Assembly (NCBI RefSeq): GCF_003991585.1
Contig: NZ_PQSP01000001.1
Span: forward strand, 434,001 to 498,000
Source: Saezia sanguinis
GTDB lineage: Bacteria > Pseudomonadota > Gammaproteobacteria > Burkholderiales > Burkholderiaceae_C
Direction: 5' to 3'
DNA: 64,000 bases
The position numbers were made by a program, and so were the translations under genes. Positions 42,166 through 51,992 of the stretch are shown here, piece by piece. Within the stretch, counting starts at the first letter, position 1; every line of letters begins with the position of its first letter. Under the pieces are notes generated by a model. That model was not told the DNA's origin. It made no database searches and worked only from the letters and a program-made list of their open reading frames with translations.

Positions 42166-43254
42166 TCAAGAAGTCACTTTGACTTTGGGCATAATGGCCG
42201 AATAGTCACGCGGACGCAAGGCAATTTCTGCCGCAATTTTTAGCGCAATCGCCCGATATGCCTTTGCCTCCGGGGATTGAGGAGCATGTACCACGGTAGG
42301 CGTGCCTGCATCGGCCTGCTCACGAATCGCAAGGGTCAAAGGCAGCCCACCCAGGTAAGGGATGTCATACTTCTGCGACATTCTCTGAGCTCCACCTTCA
42401 CCAAAAATGTGCTCAGCATGGCCACAGTTGGAACAGATATGCACCGCCATGTTTTCAATGATGCCCAGCACAGCAATGCCCACCTGCTCAAACATCTTGA
42501 AGCCTCTTTGTGCATCAAGCAGGGCAATATCCTGCGGGGTTGTCACAATCACAGCGCCTGTAATCGGCACTTTCTGCGCCAGCGTCAACGCAATGTCTCC
42601 GGTGCCGGGCGGCATATCGACAATCAGGTAATCCAGCGCCTTCCAGTTGGTCTGCACCAGCATCTGCTGTAGCGCCTGGGTTGCCATGGGGCCACGCCAG
42701 ATCAGGGCGTTATCAGCATCCACCAGCAGGCCGATGGACATCACCTGCACGCCATGGTTTTCCAGCGGCTCCATGGTTTTGCCGTCGTTGCTTTCCGGTC
42801 TACCATCAACACCCATCATCATGGCCTGGCTGGGGCCATAGATATCAGCGTCCAGAATACCTACATTGGCTCCCTCAGCATGCAATGCCAATGCCAGGTT
42901 GGCTGCGGTTGTACTTTTACCGACACCGCCTTTGCCGGAGGCAACAGCGATGATATTTTTCACCTGAGGCAACAGTTCCAATCCCTTTTGCACCTGGTGC
43001 GCAATGATCTGCGAGCGCACATGACACACCACCTCCCGAATATCGGGGCAGGATTTCTTCAGCGCATCTTCAATCTGTTTTTGAATCAGCTCATGTTGCG
43101 ATGCAGCAGGGTAGCCCAGTAACACATCCAGGCTGACACGCGAGCCTTCAACCTGGAGGTTCTGCACGCTTTTCTGACTGATGTAATCTGCGCCTGTATT
43201 GGGGTCGATGACGGTTTGCAGTGTTGTGAGGATATCTTCTGTAGTGATGTTCAT
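42166..43254 (-). CDS. apbC: Mrp/ApbC-type iron-sulfur cluster carrier ATPase
   Basis: A 362-residue P-loop ATPase that carries [4Fe-4S] clusters to apoproteins. It has an N-terminal DUF59/MIP18-like domain (1-about 80), the deviant Walker A GKGGVGKST (107-115), Walker B-like DYLIVDMPPGTGD, and the cluster-binding CSNC pair (AVHICSNCGHAEHIFGEGG). Start and stop overlap the mobA end by 4 bp and adjoin rsxB by 3 bp, giving one operon with moaA and mobA. Confidence 0.94.
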   Translation of the reverse strand: MNITTEDILTTLQTVIDPNTGADYISQKSVQNLQVEGSRVSLDVLLGYPAASQHELIQKQIEDALKKSCPDIREVVCHVRSQIIAHQVQKGLELLPQVKNIIAVASGKGGVGKSTTAANLALALHAEGANVGILDADIYGPSQAMMMGVDGRPESNDGKTMEPLENHGVQVMSIGLLVDADNALIWRGPMATQALQQMLVQTNWKALDYLIVDMPPGTGDIALTLAQKVPITGAVIVTTPQDIALLDAQRGFKMFEQVGIAVLGIIENMAVHICSNCGHAEHIFGEGGAQRMSQKYDIPYLGGLPLTLAIREQADAGTPTVVHAPQSPEAKAYRAIALKIAAEIALRPRDYSAIMPKVKVTS

Positions 43255-43922
43255 AACGGATACATTGTATGGGTTAGTTCGCAGAAATCGGCAAAACCGG
43301 CTTTTGTATTGATATTGACCATGAATGCCAGCTTGTCATCATCAAAGCAAACGCGAGTATAAGCCTGTTGCATCATCCAGTGCTGAACTTTGCGTTCACC
43401 CGCCTGCAAGTAATGATACAACTGGCTTTCAAGCGAGCGGTGCAATAACGCAAACACCGGATGGTCTTTGCATTGATCAGGCTGGCTATCAGAAGTCGTG
43501 CAGGCAAAAGCGATCCGGGCATTGTTGTGCAAAGCGCCTTCATACAGCCGGCGTACCAGTTGAGGATGCAATAAGGGTGCGTCACATGGTGCGGTGACCA
43601 GCCATGGGGTCGTACACTGGCGCAGGCCAGTCAGCATACCGGCCAGGGGGCCGGGAAAATCCTCCCAGTCAGCGTCGCGCTCGTCTGTCCAGACCGGAAC
43701 TCCGAGCTTTTGATACTCGGCAATATGGCGATTGGCATTAATCACAACTTGATCAACCTGGGGCCGCAGCCTTTCAAGCACATAGTGAACCATGGGTTTT
43801 CCCTGCCATGGCAGCAAGCCTTTGTCAGAAACAACGCGCTGCATGCGCTGGCTGGCGCCCCCAGCCAGAACCATTCCGGTAATCAGTTCATCACGACCTG
43901 CCGCCATCTGTTCAGCCTCCAA
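43251..43922 (-). CDS. mobA: Molybdenum cofactor guanylyltransferase MobA
   Basis: A 223-residue nucleotidyltransferase that joins GMP to Mo-molybdopterin. The family loop is [26 protein letters not shown] (about 19-45); [13 protein letters not shown] and [15 protein letters not shown] complete the GTP site. It overlaps moaA by 11 bp and apbC by 4 bp, so translation is probably coupled. Confidence 0.93.
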   Translation of the reverse strand: MEAEQMAAGRDELITGMVLAGGASQRMQRVVSDKGLLPWQGKPMVHYVLERLRPQVDQVVINANRHIAEYQKLGVPVWTDERDADWEDFPGPLAGMLTGLRQCTTPWLVTAPCDAPLLHPQLVRRLYEGALHNNARIAFACTTSDSQPDQCKDHPVFALLHRSLESQLYHYLQAGERKVQHWMMQQAYTRVCFDDDKLAFMVNINTKAGFADFCELTHTMYPL

Positions 43923-45048
43923 TGTAGCTCATCTCTACACGCCGCAAAGGCTGCATTCCCTGTCCACGCAATTCGGAATAATGGTCATCACGCTGTTGCC
44001 ATAAATGCGCGATGGAAGCCTGCAGCGCCGCATCGTCCAGATTCTGCCGCAACAAGGCGCGCAGATCATAGCCGGCACCGGCAAACAGGCACAGAAACAG
44101 CCGTCCCTCCATGGACAGGCGAGCCCTGCTGCAACTGTGGCAAAACGCCTGCGTCACACTGGAAATCACACCGATTTCCCCGGCGTCATCGTCATACGCC
44201 CAGCGTTGTGCTGTTTCTGCTGCCGTGTGGGGCTCTAAAGGGTGCACAGGGTAGAGTGCATGGATGCGCCGGATCACTTCGCTGGATGGCAATACCTCGT
44301 CCATACGCCAGCCATTGGTTGTCCCCACATCCATATATTCGATAAAGCGCAAAACAATACCGCTGTGCCTGAAATGCTCCACCATGGGAATGATCTGCCC
44401 ATCATTGATGCCTTTGCGAACCACCATGTTGATTTTGACAGGATTCAGATCGGCTGCCAGCGCTGCATCAATTCCCTTGAGCACAGTAGCCACAGGCACA
44501 CTCATATTGTTGAGCCTTTGAAAAATGGCATCATCAATGGCGTCCAGGCTGATGGTGACACGGTCTAAGCCGGCCGCTTTCAATATTTTGGCTTTTTGCG
44601 CCAGTAAGGACGCATTGGTTGTCAATGTCAGCTCCGGTGCCTGCCCTGACAAGGTGCACAGGCTGGCAAGCTGCTCAATCAGGTTTTCCAGATGTTTGCG
44701 CAACAAAGGCTCGCCACCGGTAATACGCAGCTTGGTCACCCCCAGCTTCAAAAACACACGGGCAATGCGGTTGATTTCTTCAAAACTCAGCAATTGGTCG
44801 TGTCGCAAAAAGGGGTGATCGCGGCTGAACACCTCTTTGGGCATGCAGTATGAACAACGGAAGTTGCACCGGTCGGTCACCGATATCCGCAAATCCTGCA
44901 ACGGGCGATGCCTGGTATCTTCAATGGTTTCCAAAACAGGGAGCATCGCGTCTGCACGGATCAGTTCGATCGGCAGTGCAGGCGTACGCGCATCCACTAA
45001 CTGCTGCGTCGTTTCATGATGGGGCGTTGTAAGATCTGGCGCATTCAT
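43912..45048 (-). CDS. moaA: GTP 3',8-cyclase MoaA
   Basis: A 378-residue radical-SAM enzyme that begins molybdenum cofactor synthesis by rearranging GTP. The SAM cluster motif is CNFRCSYC (Cys61, Cys65, Cys68), the second cluster lies in [20 protein letters not shown], and the C-terminus ends in Gly-Gly as MoaA requires. The N-terminus is about 45 residues longer than that of E. coli MoaA. The ATG at 45048 was preferred over in-frame starts further up to 45132. First gene of moaA-mobA-apbC-rsxB. Confidence 0.95.
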   Translation of the reverse strand: MNAPDLTTPHHETTQQLVDARTPALPIELIRADAMLPVLETIEDTRHRPLQDLRISVTDRCNFRCSYCMPKEVFSRDHPFLRHDQLLSFEEINRIARVFLKLGVTKLRITGGEPLLRKHLENLIEQLASLCTLSGQAPELTLTTNASLLAQKAKILKAAGLDRVTISLDAIDDAIFQRLNNMSVPVATVLKGIDAALAADLNPVKINMVVRKGINDGQIIPMVEHFRHSGIVLRFIEYMDVGTTNGWRMDEVLPSSEVIRRIHALYPVHPLEPHTAAETAQRWAYDDDAGEIGVISSVTQAFCHSCSRARLSMEGRLFLCLFAGAGYDLRALLRQNLDDAALQASIAHLWQQRDDHYSELRGQGMQPLRRVEMSYIGG

Positions 45049-45168
45049 GATGTACTCAATTATAAAGGATATACACTGTGCCCCGGTTAATGCCACACCT
45101 CTTGGGTGGTTGAAAATAAACTTATAAAACAACAGGTTACAAAATATAATCCAATGTGCTTAGTACGT

Positions 45169-46944
45169 CTAAGCAGATTGCAGAACCGCCTCCGCTCCCT
45201 TATCTTCCTGTGCTTTCAATGAATCCCTGTAAGCCACCAGCATTTCATACCGGTTAGGATAAATATGGAAGGACAACTCTTTCGGGTCGATATTGTGCGT
45301 TTGCAACCACTTTTTCATATGGTTGGTATGGTCGGCAAAAGCCAGTGCAATGCCACGGGCAGCCAGGAATTTGCCTAAATCAGACAGCGTCATCACGCCG
45401 GTAAGGTCTACGTTATTGATCGAATGCCCATCAATAACAACCCACTGAACAGGAGAAATATCTGTACGCCTGACCAGACTCAGCACACGCTGACGGAAAT
45501 AACTGGCGTTCAGAAAAATCAATGATGCATCGAAGCGGTACAGCAGCAGTCCCGGAACCTCCTGAGCTTCCGGATGGTGGTCTGTTTCATAAAAGTTGTC
45601 GTCATCGGGCATCAACCCCAGGCAATGGTCGACAGGGCGGGCCGTTTTGCGCAGGAAGGAGAGAATAGCCAAAAAAATCGCCAAAATCACCGCATGAATC
45701 ACACCCAGCAGCAGCACAGAGAGAAACGTCGTCATAGCGATGAAAAACTCTGTTTTGCTGATTTTGCGCAGCTTGAACAGCCAACTGAAATTCGTCAGCT
45801 TGATGGCACTGCAAATCAGGATAACCCCCAATGCTGCCAAAGGCATGTACCCCATGGGCTCAATGAACAGAACCAGTGCGCCCAGGATGGTGAGGGCGGC
45901 AATCAACTGCGCAAACCGCGTTTTGCCACCAGCCGCTTCATTGACTGCGGTACGCGAATCGGCCCCACTGATCGCAAACCCCTGGCATATGGCTGATGCC
46001 ATATCGGCCACCCCCAGCGCGATCAGTTCTTTGTTGTCATCCACTTCATAATTGTTTTTGGCTGCAAACGTATGCGCAGTCAAGGTGGCACTGATGAAGC
46101 TGACAAAAACCAGCGCAATGGCACCAAAAAACAGTGAACCCCATTGCTCGTGCGGCGGCAGTGCCGGCATCGTCATATCGGGGAGTGCCGATGGTATTTC
46201 ACCGACAATATTCACCCCGCGGGTGGAAAGTGAAAACACCATACTGAGTATCACAGCCACAATGGCAATCACCAAAATGGAAGGCACCTTCTTGCCGCCT
46301 GGATAGCGCTGCATCACATAATACAGTGCAAACAGCGTACCGGAGAGCAGCAGCGTGAGCCAGTGAAAATCAGGAATCAGGTGAATGAACGACATCAGCT
46401 TGCCGATGGTGTCCTTGCCGGTTGCCGCCACACCAATCACATTGCCAAGCTGGCCAATGATGATCATGACGGCCACACCGTTCATCAGCCCCAGCAAAAT
46501 AGAACGTGACTGCAGATCAGCCAGAAAACCCAGCCGCAAAAAACCGGCAACGATGAAAAGAATACCTGCCAGCAGCGTCAGTGTAAACACCAGCGACTGG
46601 TAATATTCCGGATTGCTGCCGGCCGCCACAATCGGCATCAGCGTGGAGGAAATCATGGCACAGGTGGCTGCATCCGGCCCGACAATCAACTGCCGGGAAG
46701 AACCGAGAAACGTATAAATGATCATCGGCAAAATGGTGCTGTACAGCCCTGCCTGGGGCGGCAGGCCAGCCAGTTGCGCATAAGCAATACTGGTCGGCAG
46801 GGCAACCGCAGCTACCGATAAGCCGGCAAACAAGTCGTTTTTAAAATACGCCAGGTCGTAACGCAGCAACTCGGGCAGGCCAGGAATCCACTGGCCAATC
46901 CAGTTCAGCATATGGATGATTTTTTGAAATAATTTAATCTCCAC
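45169..46944 (-). CDS. SulP-family anion transporter with STAS domain
   Basis: A 591-residue inner-membrane transporter of the SLC26/SulP family, exchanging or importing sulfate, bicarbonate or similar anions. The first 450 residues hold 10-14 helices with LSVAAVALPTSIAYAQLAGLPPQAGLYSTILP and the FAISGADSRTAVNEAAGGKTRFAQL stretch. A C-terminal STAS domain (about 465-575; VVIDGHSINNVDLTGVMTLSDL) is present. The substrate cannot be told. It stands alone on the minus strand. Confidence 0.92.
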   Translation of the reverse strand: MEIKLFQKIIHMLNWIGQWIPGLPELLRYDLAYFKNDLFAGLSVAAVALPTSIAYAQLAGLPPQAGLYSTILPMIIYTFLGSSRQLIVGPDAATCAMISSTLMPIVAAGSNPEYYQSLVFTLTLLAGILFIVAGFLRLGFLADLQSRSILLGLMNGVAVMIIIGQLGNVIGVAATGKDTIGKLMSFIHLIPDFHWLTLLLSGTLFALYYVMQRYPGGKKVPSILVIAIVAVILSMVFSLSTRGVNIVGEIPSALPDMTMPALPPHEQWGSLFFGAIALVFVSFISATLTAHTFAAKNNYEVDDNKELIALGVADMASAICQGFAISGADSRTAVNEAAGGKTRFAQLIAALTILGALVLFIEPMGYMPLAALGVILICSAIKLTNFSWLFKLRKISKTEFFIAMTTFLSVLLLGVIHAVILAIFLAILSFLRKTARPVDHCLGLMPDDDNFYETDHHPEAQEVPGLLLYRFDASLIFLNASYFRQRVLSLVRRTDISPVQWVVIDGHSINNVDLTGVMTLSDLGKFLAARGIALAFADHTNHMKKWLQTHNIDPKELSFHIYPNRYEMLVAYRDSLKAQEDKGAEAVLQSA

Positions 46945-47111
46945 CGAGCCTGCTCCCCCCGCATCAAAGACTCTTTATCCCTCTGCTGTCAGTGTATAAC
47001 AAAGCCAGGAAAATAAACAGGCAGGGACATTGGCAAACTGCGTACTTTTACCCGTTTATGCGTAGAAAACCTGCTCATACGGCATAAGCCGGCAGTCTAG
47101 TCCGCATCAGG

Positions 47112-47912
47112 CTATTTGCCAATGGCAAAAACTGCGGGCAGCTTCCATTGCTCGGCGCTGAGCCGGAGTTTTTTCCAGCCGTTTTGAGCCTCCTGCTTCC
47201 AGGCACTGACTTTCATGCTGTGCTGCCACCCGCCAGGCAGGGTGACGCCAGCAGCAACAGCCAATTGGGTATCAGGAGCCAGTGCGGCCAACAGGGTCTG
47301 CATCATGGCTTCATTGCGGTAAGGCGTTTCTATGAACAACTGGGTTTGCCCAAAGCGCAATGCCAGCTTTTCCAGGTCACTGATCCGTCGTGCCCGCTCG
47401 TCTGCCTGCACCGGAAGATAGCCGACAAAAGCAAAACTTTGCCCGTTCATGCCGCTCCCCATCAGCGCCAGCAGGATAGAGGAGGGGCCGACCAGAGGAC
47501 GGACTGGAATATGCAAAGCATGGGCGGCACGCACAACGGAAGAGCCCGGATCGGCAACCGCCGGCAGTCCGGCTTCAGACATCAGCCCTATATCATTGCC
47601 CTGCAATGCGGGCTGCATCAATGCACGGGCATCAAATCCTGCATCACCTTGCTTATGCACCTGCCGGGGCAGCTCTGTCATGTGCATCTGTTGCAGCGGA
47701 AGCGCCAAAGGAGAAATTTCATTGACGCGTTTTAACACCGCGCGGGCAGTTTTGGCATTTTCAACCACCCAATGGGTGATTTGCGCGGCCTGGGCTATCA
47801 CATCACGCGGAATGATGGCATCCAGCGCGATTGGGGAGTCGGTGCCAAAGTCCAAAGGAGCCGGGACCAGCCAGAGCACTCCCGTATCAGTTGCTGTGTT
47901 TTGATCTGCCAT
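47112..47912 (-). CDS. Tetrapyrrole-methylase-family SAM methyltransferase (RsmI-like)
   Basis: A 266-residue protein of the tetrapyrrole (corrin/porphyrin) methylase superfamily that also includes RsmI. VWVVP-type start (LWLVPAPLDFG), GNDIGLMSEAGLPAVADPGSSVVRAAHALHIPVRPLVGPSSILLALMGSG and FIETPYRNEAMM are typical of the RsmI-like branch. The target, rRNA or another, is unknown; Burkholderiales often encode this protein next to maf as well as a true RsmI elsewhere. It lies 18 bp after maf. Confidence 0.87.
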   Translation of the reverse strand: MADQNTATDTGVLWLVPAPLDFGTDSPIALDAIIPRDVIAQAAQITHWVVENAKTARAVLKRVNEISPLALPLQQMHMTELPRQVHKQGDAGFDARALMQPALQGNDIGLMSEAGLPAVADPGSSVVRAAHALHIPVRPLVGPSSILLALMGSGMNGQSFAFVGYLPVQADERARRISDLEKLALRFGQTQLFIETPYRNEAMMQTLLAALAPDTQLAVAAGVTLPGGWQHSMKVSAWKQEAQNGWKKLRLSAEQWKLPAVFAIGK

Positions 47913-47930
47913 ATCAGCGTCTACGCAGCC

Positions 47931-48536
47931 TTAAGGCAATGAAACGCCGGCAGCACGCAGCAGCCGAGCCGTTGCAATCAGCGGCAATCCGATCAGCGCC
48001 GTCGGGTCATCATTATGAATGGCATTGAGCAGGGTAATGCCCAAACCTTCGGATTTTGCACTGCCAGCACTGTCATAAGGTTCCTCTGCACGCAGATAGC
48101 GGTCGATCTCAGCATCATTCAACTGCCGGAATTCAACCTTCACCGCAACCAGTTCACATTGCTGAAAAGCACTGGCCTGGCAAACGACAGACACCGCTGT
48201 TTGAAAGATCACAGTCTGCCCGCTCATGCGCCTGAGCTGTTCAAAAGCCTTATCGTAATTGCCGGGCTTGCCAATGGCCTGCCCATGCAGATCAGCCACC
48301 TGGTCTGATCCAATCACCAGTGCCTGCGGATGCTTAACAGATACCGCCTGTGCTTTGGCAACAGCCAGCCGCTGTGCTAACTGAGCTGGTGTTTCTCCGG
48401 CTAAGGGCGTTTCATCCACTTCCGGCCTGTGTACATTGAAAGGCAGCCGCAGGCGTTGCAGCAGCTCACGCCGGTAGCGCGAAGTTGAAGCCAGAATGAT
48501 GTCTGGCTGAGAAGACGGTTGTGTACTTGTTGTCAT
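47931..48536 (-). CDS. Maf-family nucleotide pyrophosphatase (YceF-like)
   Basis: A 201-residue Maf/HAM1-fold enzyme that hydrolyses modified NTPs; the YceF branch acts on m7GTP. It shows LASTSRYRRELLQRL, VDETPLAGETPAQLAQRLAVAKAQAV, GSDQVADLHGQAIGKPG and EPYDSAGSAKSEGLG. The start at 48536 (MTTSTQPSSQPDIILASTSRYRRE) was taken because a longer frame runs into the divergent yceD gene. Divergence from yceD is conserved in proteobacteria. Confidence 0.9.
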   Translation of the reverse strand: MTTSTQPSSQPDIILASTSRYRRELLQRLRLPFNVHRPEVDETPLAGETPAQLAQRLAVAKAQAVSVKHPQALVIGSDQVADLHGQAIGKPGNYDKAFEQLRRMSGQTVIFQTAVSVVCQASAFQQCELVAVKVEFRQLNDAEIDRYLRAEEPYDSAGSAKSEGLGITLLNAIHNDDPTALIGLPLIATARLLRAAGVSLP

Positions 48537-48651
48537 AGCTTGGGATTTTAAAATAAACAGGGTACCATTGCAGTATTGCCAAAGAAGTAGGGTATTCTTT
48601 GGCGCAACCCGATACAATGCATGTTTCAGATGATTTTGGGTGTGACCAACC

Positions 48652-49257
48652 ATGAAAACGCCTCTATCCGTTCGTAAACTCAACGTGGCAGAATTTGCAC
48701 GCAGGGAAGAAGAGCTGACCGGCTCGCTCAGTCTGGACGATATGCCCCGGCTGGCTGATTTATGCGTTGCTCCGCTGCCAGCAGGAATCACCAGTTCTAC
48801 GCCCATTGCACACTGGAGGGCACGTGGAGAATTCAAACCCCAGCGCATTGGAGAGCCACAGCTTTGGCTGTTCCTGACGCTGGAGGCACAAATCCCGCTG
48901 CGTTGCCAGCGCTGCCTGCAAGACCTGCTGCAACTGGTTCCTCTGGAACTGTCTTACCGTTTTGTTGCAACAGAAGAACAGGCCACGCTGGAAGATGGAG
49001 AAAGCGAAGAAGAAGTCCTGTCGCTGACCCGCGCACTGGATTTGCCTGCTTTATGCGAAGATGAACTGATCATGGCGCTGCCGTTGATTCCATTGCACGA
49101 AATCTGTCCTGATCCGCTGGTGCCTGGGCTGGACCGGGCCGGTATAATGCTGGAAATCAGTGATGATGATGAACAGCCCAATGTGCAAAACAGCGAGGAG
49201 GCTGAAAAGCCAAACCCCTTTGCAGCGCTGGAATCATTGCGGAAAAAACTGCACTGA
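48652..49257 (+). CDS. yceD: DUF177 protein YceD (23S rRNA accumulation protein)
   Basis: A 201-residue DUF177 protein associated with 23S rRNA accumulation. The centre holds the paired Cys motif CQRCLQDLLQLVPLELSYRFV and the acidic stretch EEEVLSLTRALDLPALCEDELIMALPLIPLHEICPD, typical of the family. Normally rpmF and plsX follow at once. Here only a 66-bp gap with a small AGCGCC/GGCGCT hairpin (49275-49292) precedes mpl, so the order has been broken. Confidence 0.92.
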   Translation: MKTPLSVRKLNVAEFARREEELTGSLSLDDMPRLADLCVAPLPAGITSSTPIAHWRARGEFKPQRIGEPQLWLFLTLEAQIPLRCQRCLQDLLQLVPLELSYRFVATEEQATLEDGESEEEVLSLTRALDLPALCEDELIMALPLIPLHEICPDPLVPGLDRAGIMLEISDDDEQPNVQNSEEAEKPNPFAALESLRKKLH

Positions 49258-49323
49258 AATCTCCCAAACAACACAGCGCCATACAGGGCGCTTTGACATT
49301 CTGATCAGGTAAAAAGAGTTTAT

Positions 49324-50754
49324 ATGCACATTCATGTTCTGGGAATTTGCGGTACCTTTATGGGCGGCCTGGCCGCATTGGCACGGGAGGCCGGGCATAA
49401 AGTCACAGGGTGCGACGCCAATGTTTACCCGCCCATGAGCGACCAGTTGCGCGCGTTGGGAATCGATTTGATCGAGGGGTTCTCTGCGGATCAGTTGAGC
49501 CTGAAACCGGATGTGTTTGTCATTGGCAACGTCGTCAAACGCGGCAATCCGCTGATGGAAGCCATTTTGAATGCAGCGCTACCATACACCAGCGGCCCCC
49601 AGTGGCTGGCTGAACACATGCTGGCTGGTCGGCATGTCATGGCAGTGGCAGGCACGCATGGTAAAACCACCACCACATCGATGCTGGCGCACGTTTTGCA
49701 GGCCAATGGCATGGAGCCCGGTTTTCTGGTTGGCGGTGTTCCCCAGAATTTTGGTGTTTCCGCCCGGTTGGGCCGTTTGCAACCCGATGCGCCGCTGCCA
49801 AGCGGCCTGGGTAATGTTTTTGTGATTGAGGCCGACGAATATGACACCGCTTTTTTCGACAAACGCAGCAAATTTGTCCATTATCGGCCGCGAACAGCCA
49901 TTTTGAACAACCTCGAGTATGACCATGCCGACATTTTCCCAGACCTGACAGCCATAGAAATTCAGTTCCATCACCTGGTGCGCACCGTTGCCGGGCAGGG
50001 TCGCATCGTCATCAACGGCATGCAGGAAAGCCTGCAACGCGTGATTGAGCGCGGCTGCTGGAGCGAACAGGCATGGTTTGGCCATACCCCGGCCTCCATG
50101 CTCAAAACGGAACTGCACCCGCAGTGGACATACAAAGGCACAGCAGAACACTTTGATGTGTTTAAAAATGGAGAGCCTGTCGGGCAGGTAAACTGGGCGC
50201 TGCTTGGTGAACACAATCAGCTCAATGCCGTTGCCGCCATTGCCGCAGCAGAGCATGTCGGTATTGCGCCCGGGCAGGCTGCACAGGCCCTGGCTTCGTT
50301 TGAAAATGTCAAACGCCGTATGGAGCTGAAAGGCACGGTAAGCAACATCACTGTTTATGATGATTTTGCCCACCATCCTACGGCCATCCGCACCACCATT
50401 GACGGCCTGCACGATAAATCGGGCAGCCGGTCCGGCCGTATCCTGGCCGTATTTGAACCACGCTCCAATACCATGAAACTGGGCACCATGAGCAGCCAAC
50501 TGCCGTGGGCGCTTGAGCATGCCGATGTGGTTTTCTGTTATGACAACGGACTGGGCTGGGATGTTCAGGCCGCACTGTCCCCCATGGGTGCCAAAGCCCA
50601 TGTCATCAATCATCTGGATACACTAGTACAGCAGGTCGTCTCAGCCAGCCAGCCGGGCGACCAGATTGTCTGCATGAGCAACGGCGGTTTTGGCGGCATC
50701 CATGCCAAACTGCTGGCAGCGCTGGCAGAAAAATTCAGATCCGCAACCGTTTAA
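49324..50754 (+). CDS. mpl: UDP-MurNAc:L-Ala-gamma-D-Glu-mDAP ligase
   Basis: A 476-residue Mur-ligase-family enzyme that reattaches recycled tripeptide to UDP-MurNAc in cell wall recycling. MHIHVLGICGTFMGGLAALAREAGHKVTGCDANVYPPMS is the Mpl start, GTHGKTTTT (110-118) is the ATP loop, and DDFAHHPTAIRTTI and FEPRSNTMKLG mark the C-terminal domain. An 18-bp spacing follows the yceD hairpin. In Burkholderiales it commonly precedes a YqiA-like esterase gene, as it does here with one small gene between. Confidence 0.96.
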   Translation: MHIHVLGICGTFMGGLAALAREAGHKVTGCDANVYPPMSDQLRALGIDLIEGFSADQLSLKPDVFVIGNVVKRGNPLMEAILNAALPYTSGPQWLAEHMLAGRHVMAVAGTHGKTTTTSMLAHVLQANGMEPGFLVGGVPQNFGVSARLGRLQPDAPLPSGLGNVFVIEADEYDTAFFDKRSKFVHYRPRTAILNNLEYDHADIFPDLTAIEIQFHHLVRTVAGQGRIVINGMQESLQRVIERGCWSEQAWFGHTPASMLKTELHPQWTYKGTAEHFDVFKNGEPVGQVNWALLGEHNQLNAVAAIAAAEHVGIAPGQAAQALASFENVKRRMELKGTVSNITVYDDFAHHPTAIRTTIDGLHDKSGSRSGRILAVFEPRSNTMKLGTMSSQLPWALEHADVVFCYDNGLGWDVQAALSPMGAKAHVINHLDTLVQQVVSASQPGDQIVCMSNGGFGGIHAKLLAALAEKFRSATV

Positions 50755-50766
50755 AAATTAGAGAAC

Positions 50767-50816
50767 TTCACACACATTTCACATGAAGTTCACATAGACT
50801 TCATTGGCCTTTCACA
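50767..50816 (+). promoter_or_regulatory. Array of five 11-bp direct repeats (TTCACA-N5)
   Basis: TTCACA begins at 50767, 50778, 50789 and 50811, with TTCATT at 50800, giving five steps of exactly 11 bp, one helical turn each. This tandem layout is typical of OmpR/PhoB-family response-regulator sites. A TAATAA-like -10 and a CGTGCAG/CTGCACG inverted repeat (50818-50824, 50846-50852) follow before the small secreted-protein gene. Confidence 0.62.
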
Positions 50817-50873
50817 CCGTGCAGAAATAATAACAATCAATATCACTGCACGATGTCAAAGGAGGTGTGAATC

Positions 50874-51221
50874 ATGACAAACAAGCTTCGCTTATGGGGT
50901 GTTGCATTGCTGACGGCTGTTGCTGCAAGCCATGCATTAGCGCAAACATACGCAGCACTGGATGTTTTGCCCACATACCATTCGGGCCTGTATTATTTGT
51001 ATGCGGACATGTCAGCAGCAGGTCAGGGCGGTGCCTCGCCTGTACTGGCGGTGGCTTCCTACGGCGAACCCATCACGGCGCCGGAACCTATTTACATGAG
51101 TGAGGATGAATACCTTGAACTTGAAGCACAGGGCAAGCACTGGAATGCCAAGCTCTGGCATGAAAAAGGCCTGCGTTCAGGGTCATGGCAACGGCAGCAT
51201 GTCCGCACATCCCTGATATGA
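50874..51221 (+). CDS. Small exported protein of unknown function
   Basis: A 115-residue protein with a clear Sec signal peptide (1-about 24, cleavage after ALA before QTYAALDVLP). The mature part is Tyr-rich at first and ends basic (GSWQRQHVRTS). No family is recognised. The ribosome site AAAGGAGGTG is almost perfect, suggesting strong translation, and an 11-bp repeat array stands in front. It is inserted in the otherwise conserved mpl-esterase-RNB block, so it is accessory to it. Confidence 0.72.
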   Translation: MTNKLRLWGVALLTAVAASHALAQTYAALDVLPTYHSGLYYLYADMSAAGQGGASPVLAVASYGEPITAPEPIYMSEDEYLELEAQGKHWNAKLWHEKGLRSGSWQRQHVRTSLI

Positions 51222-51356
51222 AACTGCTGTGTTCGTTGCAGCAGCAGGGCGTCAGTGCGAAATGAGTACGTTCTATCCGGGAGGCCGTTTTTATTGTATT
51301 CTCTGGTCGTATAAGCATATTGTTTCAACTGCCTCACTGAACAAAGGCCTCCCGTT

Positions 51357-51938
51357 ATGAAATTACTCTATTTGCATGGATTCCGCTCATCCCCCCAATC
51401 TGTCAAGGCGCAGAAATGTGATGCACGTGTACAGCAGTTACGCAAACAAGGCGACCGCATTGAATGGTATTGCCCGCAATTGCCGCCATCTCCCAAAGCG
51501 GCCATGGAGATGGTGATGGAGCACATTGAAAGCTGGCAGGGGCACCAGATGGGCATCATCGGCTCGTCACTTGGCGGATTCTATGCCACCTATGTGGCAG
51601 AACATAAGCGCTGCGGCGCGGTGCTGCTGAACCCTGCGGTCAATCCGGCGCGGGATATTGAAAAGTTCATGCAAGAGCATAACGACATTCCGCCGGAAGA
51701 GCAGATTTACTTTCAGCCACAGTACATTGAAGAACTGCATGCGCTACAGGTCACCCTGACCATGCCGGAACGCTATTTTCTGATTGCAGCCAAAGGCGAT
51801 GATGTGCTGGACTACAAGGAGGCCGTCAAACACTATAAGGGCAGTGAACAACTGGTTTTGGAAGGCAGTGATCACCAGTTGACGGATTTTGATCAATATA
51901 TGGATGATGTGTTTGACTTCATCGGCTTAGGGACATGA
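51357..51938 (+). CDS. YqiA-like alpha/beta-fold esterase
   Basis: A 193-residue serine esterase of the YqiA/YcfP family. MKLLYLHGFRSSPQSVKAQ is the family start, the nucleophile is Ser71 in GSSLGG (69-74), and Asp (GDDVLDY) and His (EGSDHQLTDF) complete the triad. E. coli YqiA cleaves short acyl esters; the natural substrate is not known. It follows mpl in many Burkholderiales. Confidence 0.9.
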   Translation: MKLLYLHGFRSSPQSVKAQKCDARVQQLRKQGDRIEWYCPQLPPSPKAAMEMVMEHIESWQGHQMGIIGSSLGGFYATYVAEHKRCGAVLLNPAVNPARDIEKFMQEHNDIPPEEQIYFQPQYIEELHALQVTLTMPERYFLIAAKGDDVLDYKEAVKHYKGSEQLVLEGSDHQLTDFDQYMDDVFDFIGLGT

Positions 51939-51992
51939 TACAGACCTCCCTATGCTGCGATGACAAGCCATCACACTATTGGATGAGAACGA

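Noticed and set aside
49579..50613. Minus-strand open frame of 344 codons inside mpl
   Set aside because: Opposite a certain gene whose motifs are intact; no recognisable protein features.
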